Below, piece by piece: positions 28,360 through 35,881 of a stretch of DNA of 64,000 nucleotides (positions within the stretch are counted from its first letter, which is position 1; each line of letters opens with the position of its first letter). The stretch lies in assembly GCA_003584705.1 (NCBI GenBank), contig AP018536.1, forward strand, positions 1 to 64,000. The letters are read 5' to 3'. The stretch is from Lachnospiraceae bacterium GAM79. GTDB lineage: Bacteria; Bacillota; Clostridia; Lachnospirales; Lachnospiraceae. Under the pieces are notes generated by a model. It saw nothing but the letters and a program-made list of their open reading frames with translations. It ran no database searches and had not been told where the DNA came from. The position numbers and the translations under genes were made by a program.

Positions 28360-28752
28360 ATGCCGAGAAGAGCAGATACACAGGAAAATACAAATACAGC
28401 AGAACCCATGGAACAGCAGGTGCCTTTTGAGGTCACCATCACAGAACATAACCCGGAGAGAGGTGTGCTTGCCACGGCGGATGTTAAGGTGGGGAACATG
28501 ATGACCATCCGCAACGTAAAAATCAAGGAGGATGACTATGGGCTTACCGTAACCATGCCCCGGACCAAGGTGCCCCATGCGGAGCAGTATAAGGATTCTG
28601 TATATTTTGCGGATAAGTCCATGAAGCAGCAGTTTGATCAGGCGGTGGAGAAAGCCTATCAGGAAAATGTTCTTGCACCGGTGCTTGATCAGGATGAGGC
28701 CGAAGAGGAGATGGAACAGGAAGAATCCGCCGGCATGAACATGGGAATGTAG
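28360..28752 (+). CDS. SpoVG-family nucleic-acid-binding protein, copy 2
   Basis: A 130-residue homologue of the gene at 27539: PFEVTITEHNPERGVLATADVKVGNMMTIRNVKI...LTVTMPRTKV...DSVYFADKSMKQQFDQAVEKAYQ fits the SpoVG fold. It has a Thr/Glu-rich N terminus and ends EESAGMNMGM, the clearest form of the shared Met-rich tail. The ribosome site AAGGAGGAAA is 8 bases before ATG 28360. It lies directly upstream of the Tad pilus genes and could regulate them. Confidence 0.75.
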   Translation: MPRRADTQENTNTAEPMEQQVPFEVTITEHNPERGVLATADVKVGNMMTIRNVKIKEDDYGLTVTMPRTKVPHAEQYKDSVYFADKSMKQQFDQAVEKAYQENVLAPVLDQDEAEEEMEQEESAGMNMGM

Positions 28753-28755
28753 CCG

Positions 28756-29184
28756 ATGTTATCTGAGGTCAGGCTCATTTCCTTTTTTATTGTTCTGGTG
28801 TTGGCGGCAGTTTCTGATATCAGAAAGAGAGAAATTCCGGACGGGATACCACTGTTAGTCACCATCGTGAGCCTGATCCCACTGGAGTCCGTGCAGTTAT
28901 CAGGACTCTTGGTGGCATTGCCTCTTTTGATGATCGGGGTAACAGCAGGCGGTATCGGTGGTGGGGATATCAAGCTGACAGGAGCCTGTGGACTGGTGCT
29001 TGGGTTTGGGAGAACCCTGATCGGACTTATCACAGGGCTTCTGTTGCTGCTTGTCTTTCATGCAGCAAGGCAGTGCGTAAAGAGAATCAAAAAAGAAAAT
29101 CGAGAAAGAGGGAAGGAGCAGGCATATCCGCTTGTTCCTTTCTTGCTGTTGGGAATGCTTATAAGCATTCAGATTGGAGGTTAA
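28756..29184 (+). CDS. Prepilin peptidase, A24 family (CpaA/TadV-like)
   Basis: A 142-residue membrane protein with about four to five hydrophobic segments. The two catalytic aspartates of A24 peptidases are visible in VSDIRKREIPDG (about residue 22) and GGGDIKLTGA (about residue 75, GxGD motif). It cleaves class III-like signal peptides of Tad/Flp pilins at the cytoplasmic face. It starts 3 bases after SpoVG copy 2 ends and leads the pilus operon. Confidence 0.85.
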   Translation: MLSEVRLISFFIVLVLAAVSDIRKREIPDGIPLLVTIVSLIPLESVQLSGLLVALPLLMIGVTAGGIGGGDIKLTGACGLVLGFGRTLIGLITGLLLLLVFHAARQCVKRIKKENRERGKEQAYPLVPFLLLGMLISIQIGG

Positions 29185-29186
29185 CC

Positions 29187-29282
29187 ATGAAAAAAATGTT
29201 CGTAATCGCCGGTGTGCTGGCAGCTATCGCAGGCGTGGCAACTGCAGTGTGCAGAAGCCGGAAAAAATATGCACAGATGTGA
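29187..29282 (+). CDS. 31-residue single-pass membrane microprotein
   Basis: ATG 29187 follows a GGAGG site by 6 bases, and the frame ends at 29282. The product (MKKMFVIAGVLAAIAGVATA then VCRSRKKYAQM) is one hydrophobic helix with a basic C terminus. It sits between the prepilin peptidase and CpaB-like genes in the pilus operon. The good ribosome site and conserved spacing support a real gene. Function unknown. Confidence 0.6.
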   Translation: MKKMFVIAGVLAAIAGVATAVCRSRKKYAQM

Positions 29283-29306
29283 ACAAATGACTAGGAGGAA
29301 TTCAGA

Positions 29307-30176
29307 ATGAAATTATTTAAGAACCGAACTGTTCTGGGAATTTTCTGCATTGCAGTTTCCCTGCTTATCTGCTTTGCCATTACGCCTCTTGTGAATGCCG
29401 GGCTGTCTAAGAAGGTCGCCATTGTTCGTTTTAACCAGATGGTGCAGGAGGGAGAACAGATTACCAAAAACATGGTGGATGTGGTAGAGGTAGGAAACCA
29501 TAACCTGCCCGAAAATGTGGTAAGAAACCTTGCAGATGTGGAAGGAAAGTATCTGACTGCAACCGTTTATGCAGGGGATTACATCTTAACGGATAAAATT
29601 TCCGAGGAACCGTCTGCGGAGAATAAGTATCTCTATAACTTAAATGGAGAAAAACAGGCCATGTCCATTACCATTAACACCTTTGCGGAAGGCTTGTCCG
29701 GCAAGTTAAAGAGTGGAGATATCGTATCCGTGATTGCGCCGGATTACCTTGGCAGTGGAGAGACAGTCATTCCGGCAGAACTAAAGTACGTGGAGGTCAT
29801 TGCAGTGACTGCCAAGTCCGGCTATGATGCCAACACGGAGGAACAGAGGACAGAAGAGGAAGAAAAGGAACTGCCGTCTACTGTGACCATTCTGGTAAGA
29901 CCGGAACAGAGCAGACTCCTTGCAAGACTGGAAGCGGAGGGTGAAATCCATCTGTCTCTGGTATTCCGTGGAGAAGCAGAGAAGGCTTCTGAGTTTATAG
30001 AGGCACAGGATCAGGTACTGGATGAGATGAAGGCAGAGGAAGAGGCAGACACGCAGGGAGATGGTGCGACTGAGGAGGGAGTAACATCTGAAGATGGAAA
30101 GATTTCCCCTCAAATGAATGCAGACAGTGAAGCCAGAACCGGGGAAACAGAAACAAATACAGATGGGGAGGAATAG
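29307..30176 (+). CDS. CpaB/RcpC-like SAF-domain pilus assembly protein
   Basis: The 289-residue protein has an N-terminal membrane anchor or signal (about residues 8-28), a SAF domain (VRFNQMVQEGEQITKNMVDVVEVGN... YLTATVYAGDYILTDKI) and an acidic, Glu/Thr-rich C terminus from about residue 230. CpaB homologues sit at the cell surface in Tad systems. The GGAGGAATT ribosome site precedes ATG 29307, and the ParA-like gene follows after 3 bases. Confidence 0.8.
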   Translation: MKLFKNRTVLGIFCIAVSLLICFAITPLVNAGLSKKVAIVRFNQMVQEGEQITKNMVDVVEVGNHNLPENVVRNLADVEGKYLTATVYAGDYILTDKISEEPSAENKYLYNLNGEKQAMSITINTFAEGLSGKLKSGDIVSVIAPDYLGSGETVIPAELKYVEVIAVTAKSGYDANTEEQRTEEEEKELPSTVTILVRPEQSRLLARLEAEGEIHLSLVFRGEAEKASEFIEAQDQVLDEMKAEEEADTQGDGATEEGVTSEDGKISPQMNADSEARTGETETNTDGEE

Positions 30177-30179
30177 ATT

Positions 30180-30986
30180 GTGAACTTTAAACAGAATTCC
30201 CTGTTTACCAGAAATACAGGATATGAAGAGGAACCGATGGAGTCTCAGGGCGGTGTGCTTGCCGTATGGGGAAGTCCCTCATCCGGCAAGACTGTCGTTT
30301 CCGTAAAGCTTGCAGATTACCTTGCCAGAAAAAGGAAGAATGTACTGCTGATTTTTGCAGACATGACTGCACCGCCGCTGCCCTGTATCTGTGCGTCCTC
30401 CGATCTGGAAGGGGAAAAATCCCTTGGGAGCATTCTTGCTGCAACCCATGTAACGGAAAACCTGATTAAGAAAAACTGTATGTTCTACAGAAAAAATGAT
30501 TACTTAAGCATGATCGGGATGTTAAAAGGCGAGAACGTGTTTACTTATCCGCCTTATGACCAGACGCAGGCGGCGGAACTGATTGAACAGGCAAGGGAAG
30601 TAGCACCCTATGTCATTATCGACTGCGGCAGTACCATTGCATCGGATGTATTATCCGCAGTGGCATTGATGGAAGCAGATACGGTGCTTAGACTGGTAAA
30701 CTGTGATTTAAAATCCATCAGCTACCTGTCTTCACAGCTGCCGCTGCTTAGGGACAATAAGTGGGATGCAGATAAACAGCTTAAGGTGGCATCCAATGTC
30801 AAACAGCAGGAGGCAAGCAGCCACATTGAACAGGTGCTTGGTAAGGTGGCCTTTCAGATTCCCCACAGCAGGGAAGTGGAAACCCAGTGTCTGGAGGGAG
30901 ATATGCTTGCCGAGCTTGGGTTAAAGGAAAGCAGGGCTTTCCGGAAAGGGATTGAAAAAATCAGTAAGGAGGTGTTCGGGGTATGA
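30180..30986 (+). CDS. TadZ/CpaE-like P-loop ATPase
   Basis: The 268-residue protein starts at GTG 30180 after GGGGAGGAA. It has a Walker A GSPSSGKTV at about residue 31 and the ParA/MinD-like layout (LIFADMTAPP, YVIIDCGSTIASD as Walker B region). TadZ proteins localise the Tad machinery. The deviant Lys of classic MinD Walker A (KGGxGKT) is absent, so it is a divergent member. It overlaps the CpaF gene by 4 bases. Confidence 0.78.
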   Translation: MNFKQNSLFTRNTGYEEEPMESQGGVLAVWGSPSSGKTVVSVKLADYLARKRKNVLLIFADMTAPPLPCICASSDLEGEKSLGSILAATHVTENLIKKNCMFYRKNDYLSMIGMLKGENVFTYPPYDQTQAAELIEQAREVAPYVIIDCGSTIASDVLSAVALMEADTVLRLVNCDLKSISYLSSQLPLLRDNKWDADKQLKVASNVKQQEASSHIEQVLGKVAFQIPHSREVETQCLEGDMLAELGLKESRAFRKGIEKISKEVFGV

Positions 30987-32338
30987 CAGGAAATAATCAG
31001 AGCCTTTTCTTTTCCCCGGAAGAGAAGGGAAGAGCATTTTCCGATGTGTTAAAGGAAGTGCAGGAATACATCTCCAGCAAATACTCCACGCTGATGGTGG
31101 AGGGCGGCAATGAAGAAGTAAAACAGCAGGTCAAGAGGTACATCGCAAAATATGTTGCAGATTACCGCATTAGCGTAAAGGGAAAGATCAGAGAGCAGCT
31201 TATCGATGATCTATACACAGAGATGGCTGAGTTTTCCTTTTTGACAAAGTACATTTTCGGAACCGGTATTGAGGAAATTGACATCAACTCATGGAAAGAC
31301 ATTGAGGTGCAGTACAGCGACGGCAGATGTGAAAAGCTGGAGGAACACTTTGAATCACCGGAGCATGCCATTAATGTTATCCGGAGAATGCTCCATGTGT
31401 CCGGCATGGTGCTGGACAATGCTTCTCCGGCAGTGCTTGGGCATCTGAGCAAGAACATCCGTATTGCCGTATTAAAGACGCCCCTTGTGGATGAGGATGT
31501 GGGTATTGCAGCCTCCATCCGAATCGTAAATCCACAGAGTCTGAAAAAGTGCGACTTTGTGGATGGAGGAACTGCAACAGAAGAAATGCTGGATTTTCTG
31601 GCAGAGTGTCTGCGGTATGGCATCAGCATCTGTGTGGCAGGCGCCACCAGCTCCGGCAAGACTACACTGGCAGGGTGGCTCCTTACCACCATTCCTGACA
31701 ACAAGCGAATTTTTACCATTGAAAACGGAAGCAGGGAGCTGGCTCTGGTAAGGGAAAAGGATGGAAAGGTAACCAATAGCGTGATCCATACGCTGACCAG
31801 ATTCAGCGAGAATGAAAAGCAGAACATCGATCAGGACATGCTCCTTGACATGGCTCTGCGTTTTAACCCGGAGATTATCTGTGTGGGAGAGATGAGAAGC
31901 TCCGAAGCCTATACCGCACAGGAGTCTGCAAGAACCGGCCATACCGTGCTTACCACCATTCACAGCAACAGCTGTGAAGCTACCTACAGCCGAATGAGAA
32001 CGCTATGTAAAAGAAAATATGATATGGATGATGAGGTGTTAATGGACTTGGTAACCGAGGCATTCCCCATCGTAGTGTTTACAAAGCAGCTTGAGAATAA
32101 GAAAAGAAGGCTGATGGAGATCATGGAGTGCGAGATTACCAGGGATGGAAAGAGGCACTTTAATTCCCTGTTCCGCTATGAGATTACGGAGAACCGGGTG
32201 GAAGGGGATGAATTCATTATCAACGGTACCCATCAAAAGGTATCCGGCATTTCAGAGAGCCTGAAGAAAAGATTTCTGGAAAACGGAATGCCGAAGGATG
32301 TATTAAACCGCATTACAGGGGGAGGTGGAAAGACATGA
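30983..32338 (+). CDS. Tad secretion ATPase TadA/CpaF (VirB11 family)
   Basis: The 451-residue ATPase has the N-terminal domain typical of CpaF and Walker A GATSSGKTTLAGW at about residue 220. The Asp-box region is ALRFNPEIICVGEMRSSEAYTAQESARTGHTVLTTIH, with the conserved GEMR and His motifs. It powers pilus extension and possibly retraction. ATGA overlaps join it to the TadZ-like gene upstream and the TadB gene downstream. Confidence 0.92.
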   Translation: MTGNNQSLFFSPEEKGRAFSDVLKEVQEYISSKYSTLMVEGGNEEVKQQVKRYIAKYVADYRISVKGKIREQLIDDLYTEMAEFSFLTKYIFGTGIEEIDINSWKDIEVQYSDGRCEKLEEHFESPEHAINVIRRMLHVSGMVLDNASPAVLGHLSKNIRIAVLKTPLVDEDVGIAASIRIVNPQSLKKCDFVDGGTATEEMLDFLAECLRYGISICVAGATSSGKTTLAGWLLTTIPDNKRIFTIENGSRELALVREKDGKVTNSVIHTLTRFSENEKQNIDQDMLLDMALRFNPEIICVGEMRSSEAYTAQESARTGHTVLTTIHSNSCEATYSRMRTLCKRKYDMDDEVLMDLVTEAFPIVVFTKQLENKKRRLMEIMECEITRDGKRHFNSLFRYEITENRVEGDEFIINGTHQKVSGISESLKKRFLENGMPKDVLNRITGGGGKT

Positions 32339-33264
32339 TAGCAATGCAGGTAGTTGCCTGTCTCGGAATTATGGCCGGGTGTTTTCTGCTGTTTGGCATC
32401 AGCCTGACGGATTTCACAGGAAACATTTTTACAAAGCTTCTGGATGGCCCAAAAGGCATCCGGGAGGAAATTTTGGAACAGACACAGAGAAAGAAAAAAT
32501 CCTTTTTCCGCAGGGAGATCGAAGAGGTGCAGAGCATCTTAAAAGCAACGGACCGTGAGAATACATTTCCGCTGCTGTGTACGGTATCCCTGCTTTTGTT
32601 TGCGGCTGGAGCCGCCGGTGCAGCCATGCTTGGCAACTTCTTTCTGGTGCCGGTTTTAGCAGTAGGATTTATGTTCCTGCCCTTCTGGTATATCAAGCTG
32701 ACCGCATCCCATTTCAAAAAGGATGTGTCTGCGGAACTGGAAACTGCCCTGTCCATCATAACCACAGCCTACATTAGAAGTGAGGATATCTTAACTTCTG
32801 TGGAGGAAAATCTGGAATACCTAAATCCGCCGGTAAAAAATATTTTTCAGGATTTTGTGTCCAGAATCCGGCTGATTGATCCGGACTTGGAGGCAGCTCT
32901 GGATGAACTTCGTAACAGAATCTCAGATGATGTGTTCCGGGAATGGGTGGATGCCTTAAAAGCCTGTCTGTATGACAGGTCCCTAAAGACAACGCTGACA
33001 CCCATCGTGGCCAAGTTGTCTGATATGCGTATTGTAAATGCAGAGCTGGAGTACATGGTTATGGAGCCGAGAAAGGAATTCATCACCATGGTGGTGCTGG
33101 TGGTAGGAAACATTCCGCTTTTGTATTTTTTGAATCAGGACTGGTATCATACGCTGATGCACACGGTAGTAGGACAGATCATGCTGGCCATTGCAGGCAC
33201 GGTTATATTTGTTTCCACCGCCCATGTGATCCGGCTGACAAAGCCAATCGAGTACAGATCGTAG
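32335..33264 (+). CDS. Tad inner-membrane platform protein TadB-like
   Basis: The 309-residue protein has hydrophobic segments near residues 4-20, 80-120 and 245-300. A cytoplasmic T2SS-F-type region (ELETALSIITTAYIRSEDILTSVEEN...) lies between them. It should form the membrane platform with TadC. It overlaps the ATPase gene by 4 bases, and the next gene follows after 12 bases. Confidence 0.82.
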   Translation: MIAMQVVACLGIMAGCFLLFGISLTDFTGNIFTKLLDGPKGIREEILEQTQRKKKSFFRREIEEVQSILKATDRENTFPLLCTVSLLLFAAGAAGAAMLGNFFLVPVLAVGFMFLPFWYIKLTASHFKKDVSAELETALSIITTAYIRSEDILTSVEENLEYLNPPVKNIFQDFVSRIRLIDPDLEAALDELRNRISDDVFREWVDALKACLYDRSLKTTLTPIVAKLSDMRIVNAELEYMVMEPRKEFITMVVLVVGNIPLLYFLNQDWYHTLMHTVVGQIMLAIAGTVIFVSTAHVIRLTKPIEYRS

Positions 33265-33276
33265 AAAGGAGGCAGT

Positions 33277-34149
33277 ATGAATCTGACATTATTTTTTGTG
33301 TTTCTTACCTTTACATCAGGACTTTTTCTGCTGCTTTCGGGTGTAATGCACCTGCCAACCCTTAGAACCAGCAGGGTCATGATGGATACGGGCAGGGAAG
33401 GAAAGAAGCTGTCAAAGACACTGGATGCATTATTTTTAGACGGAGCAGTCAGACTGTCACCCTATATCCGGATAAATGCTTATAAAAGGAGCCGCATGAA
33501 CAGTGTACTGAAGGCATCGGGAATGGGGATGACACCGGAGATTTATACCGCTTATGCCTATATCAAGGCAGGAAGTGTGTTTCTCCTGATTATTCCGGCA
33601 TTATATATCTTTCCTCTGGCAGCGTTGTTTGTGATACTGTTAGGGATTATGGTGTACTACAGGGAAATCCAGAAAGCCGATGAAATGCTTCGGGAAAAAA
33701 GGGAGCAGATAGAGGAAGAACTGTACCGCTTTGTGTCCACCATTACGCAGGAACTGAAAAACAGCAGGGATGTGTTATCCATGCTGGAGCATTATAAGGA
33801 AAATGCAGGTGCAGCCTTCCGAAAGGAACTGGACATTGTGTGTGCGGATATGCGCTCCAGCAGCTATGAAGCAGCCTTAACCCGTTTTGAGGCAAGACTC
33901 AATTCCCCACAGTTATCGGATGTGGTCAGGGGACTTATTGGTGTGCTTCGTGGAGATGACGGAGCTGTGTACTTCCAGATGTTAACTCATGATTTTAAGC
34001 AGGCGGAGCTTCAGAGACTGAAAGCAAAGGCGGCAAAGATACCGCCTAAGATCAGGGTATATTCCTTTGCCATGCTGATGTGTTTTCTGGCAACCTACTT
34101 CGCCATCATCATCTACGAGATTATCAGATCGATGGGGACGCTGTTCTAG
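33277..34149 (+). CDS. Tad inner-membrane platform protein TadC-like
   Basis: A 290-residue membrane protein with an N-terminal helix, two central helices around residues 95-128 and a C-terminal helix. They flank a T2SS-F-like cytoplasmic region (EEELYRFVSTITQELKNSRDVLSMLEHY). Position after the TadB-like gene and similar layout support the TadC call. The ribosome site AAAGGAGG is 8 bases upstream. Confidence 0.8.
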   Translation: MNLTLFFVFLTFTSGLFLLLSGVMHLPTLRTSRVMMDTGREGKKLSKTLDALFLDGAVRLSPYIRINAYKRSRMNSVLKASGMGMTPEIYTAYAYIKAGSVFLLIIPALYIFPLAALFVILLGIMVYYREIQKADEMLREKREQIEEELYRFVSTITQELKNSRDVLSMLEHYKENAGAAFRKELDIVCADMRSSSYEAALTRFEARLNSPQLSDVVRGLIGVLRGDDGAVYFQMLTHDFKQAELQRLKAKAAKIPPKIRVYSFAMLMCFLATYFAIIIYEIIRSMGTLF

Positions 34150-34162
34150 TATGGAGGTGTGC

Positions 34163-34567
34163 ATGAAACAGATAAGAAAGATACTGCGTGATAAAAGAGG
34201 CGAGGGGTACATTGATGTGGCGGTCATGGTGCTCTGCGTTATGCTGGTCATTGCCCTTGGAGTAAGGCTGTTTCCCATTTTTATCACGAAGATGCAAGTG
34301 GATAACTTTGCCGATGAACTGGTAAGGGAGGCTGAAATCAGCGGCAGGGTAGGAAGTGAAACATCAAACAGGCAGAGAGTCTTGGAAGAAAAGACCGGTA
34401 TCCACCCTGCCGTGCAATGGTCGAATACCGGGAATCTGCAATTAAATGAAGAAGTAACGGTAACAGTGACCATACAAAAGGATCTGGGGCTGTTCGGGAA
34501 TTTTGGTTCGTTCCCCATTACGATCCGGGCAAGAGCCTCCGGCAAAAGCGAGGTGTACTGGAAATGA
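34163..34567 (+). CDS. DUF4320-type pilin-like protein
   Basis: About 134 residues. The N terminus IRKILRDKRGEGYIDVAVMVL then one hydrophobic helix copies the arrangement of the small pilin-like protein at 27998. The C-terminal part is a beta-rich extracellular domain. DUF4320 proteins are regular members of such Tad clusters in Clostridia. The ATG at 34163 is after GGAGGTG; ATG 34151 contains that site and is unlikely. ATGA overlap with the next gene. Confidence 0.75.
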   Translation: MKQIRKILRDKRGEGYIDVAVMVLCVMLVIALGVRLFPIFITKMQVDNFADELVREAEISGRVGSETSNRQRVLEEKTGIHPAVQWSNTGNLQLNEEVTVTVTIQKDLGLFGNFGSFPITIRARASGKSEVYWK

Positions 34568-35112
34568 GGAAATATTTGAAACGTGCCGCCCTTCTTTTGA
34601 AAGACCGCAGGGGGAACATGCTTCCGTTAGTGGTGGCGGTTACCATAGGGATGCTGTTAATCATCCTCGGAGTATCGGAATACATGCGTCTGGTGATTAC
34701 AGCCGCAGGCATCAAAGATGCAATGGAATCTGCAGTGATCTCCACGGTCAATGATAACTATAACGAGGTTTATCATTGTGTGAGGGAAGGCTATGCTGCA
34801 GGCTATGAGCCGGATGGGGAATCCTTTGCGGCATCGGTGGATTATGGAGATATCTACAGCCGGATGAGTTTCCTGCTTGGACTGGAGGAGGACGGAGATG
34901 GTTATGTGAGGATCAATAACGGCGGGGAACAGGAATATCGTCTGAGTAATCTGTCCGTGTCCATACCGAACAATGCACTTGGAGCCGGTGGCGGTTCGTA
35001 TTATGCAGATGCATCCATACGGCTGGAAATTCCGGTGCGGTTTGCAGGGAAAATCATCACAAATATGTCAATAAACCTGAAGGTTCGGGCAGCTTATACA
35101 GAGAAGTTTTAG
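34564..35112 (+). CDS. TadE/TadG-like minor pilin-type membrane protein
   Basis: The 182-residue protein starts with KRAALLLKDRRGNMLPLVVAVTIG, the same D-x-R-G before the hydrophobic helix, and then has an extracellular domain of about 140 residues. This layout matches pseudopilins of Tad systems. It overlaps the DUF4320 gene by 4 bases. A specific family is not assignable from sequence alone. Confidence 0.6.
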   Translation: MRKYLKRAALLLKDRRGNMLPLVVAVTIGMLLIILGVSEYMRLVITAAGIKDAMESAVISTVNDNYNEVYHCVREGYAAGYEPDGESFAASVDYGDIYSRMSFLLGLEEDGDGYVRINNGGEQEYRLSNLSVSIPNNALGAGGGSYYADASIRLEIPVRFAGKIITNMSINLKVRAAYTEKF

Positions 35113-35228
35113 TAAGATGTTACAGATATCGTCCGACTTATTACATTTTGATAGACTTTGGAAAAAGAGTGTGATAGGTTGTGGATTGAGAAGAGAGTAT
35201 TCAAAAATTACATACAGGAGGGATTGCC

Positions 35229-35783
35229 ATGAAGGATAAAACGAAAAAAGGACTTATCATAGCAGGACTTGCAGCCGTGTGCGTAATCGCAGTATTCGGA
35301 ATCAGCAGGGTTCTTTACAAGGAACCGGTGCAGACACTGCCGGAAGAGAGCAAAGCGACGGAAGAACTGGAGCTTATGATAGATACGGACGAAACTGTGC
35401 AGGTGCCGGAAGAGACGGAAAGCACAGAGAAAAAAACAGATTTGGTCATCGAAGTAGAAACGGATAATTCGGTAGAAAGCGGGGCACAGGAAATCCAGCC
35501 GAACCCGGAAAAGACAGAGGATGAAAAACCACAGGAACCGCCGGTACTGGCAGAGGATGCGGATGTAACAAATCCGGATACAAAGCCTGCTTATGAAGAA
35601 GAGCCAGAAAAAAAGCCGGAGAATCCTACACCGCCCGTGGATGACACACCGAAAACAGGAGACACTAAGGACGGAATGGTATATGTGGAAGGATTCGGAT
35701 GGTTACCTGATGAGGGTGCCGGTTCTGGGACTGCCGCAGATGACATGTATGAAAACGGTAATAAAGTAGGGATTATGGATTAA
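35229..35783 (+). CDS. DUF6550-like membrane-anchored acidic protein
   Basis: A 184-residue protein with one membrane anchor (about residues 8-27), followed by a long disordered stretch rich in Glu, Pro and Thr, and a C-terminal motif TGDTKDGMVYVEGFGWLPDEG. The anchor plus extended linker suggests an envelope-spanning tether for the pilus or secretion system. The final motif is the part I recall from DUF6550 proteins. The ribosome site is CAGGAGGG. Confidence 0.65.
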   Translation: MKDKTKKGLIIAGLAAVCVIAVFGISRVLYKEPVQTLPEESKATEELELMIDTDETVQVPEETESTEKKTDLVIEVETDNSVESGAQEIQPNPEKTEDEKPQEPPVLAEDADVTNPDTKPAYEEEPEKKPENPTPPVDDTPKTGDTKDGMVYVEGFGWLPDEGAGSGTAADDMYENGNKVGIMD

Positions 35784-35799
35784 GGAATCGAAAGAGAAG

Positions 35800-35866
35800 G
35801 CACAGTAAAAATGCTGTGCTTTTTCTATGCAACGAGCCACCTGCAACAGCAGGTGGCTCGTTGCAT
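35800..35866 (+). terminator. Terminator followed by an 18-bp perfect hairpin
   Basis: GCACAG (35800-35805) and CTGTGC (35814-35819) form a hairpin followed by TTTTT. Two bases later a perfect 18-bp inverted repeat with loop AACA spans 35827-35866. The next gene's GGGAGG site starts about 6 bases later. The pair separates the pilus operon from the exported-protein gene. Confidence 0.75.
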
Positions 35867-35881
35867 TTGAAGGGAGGCAAC

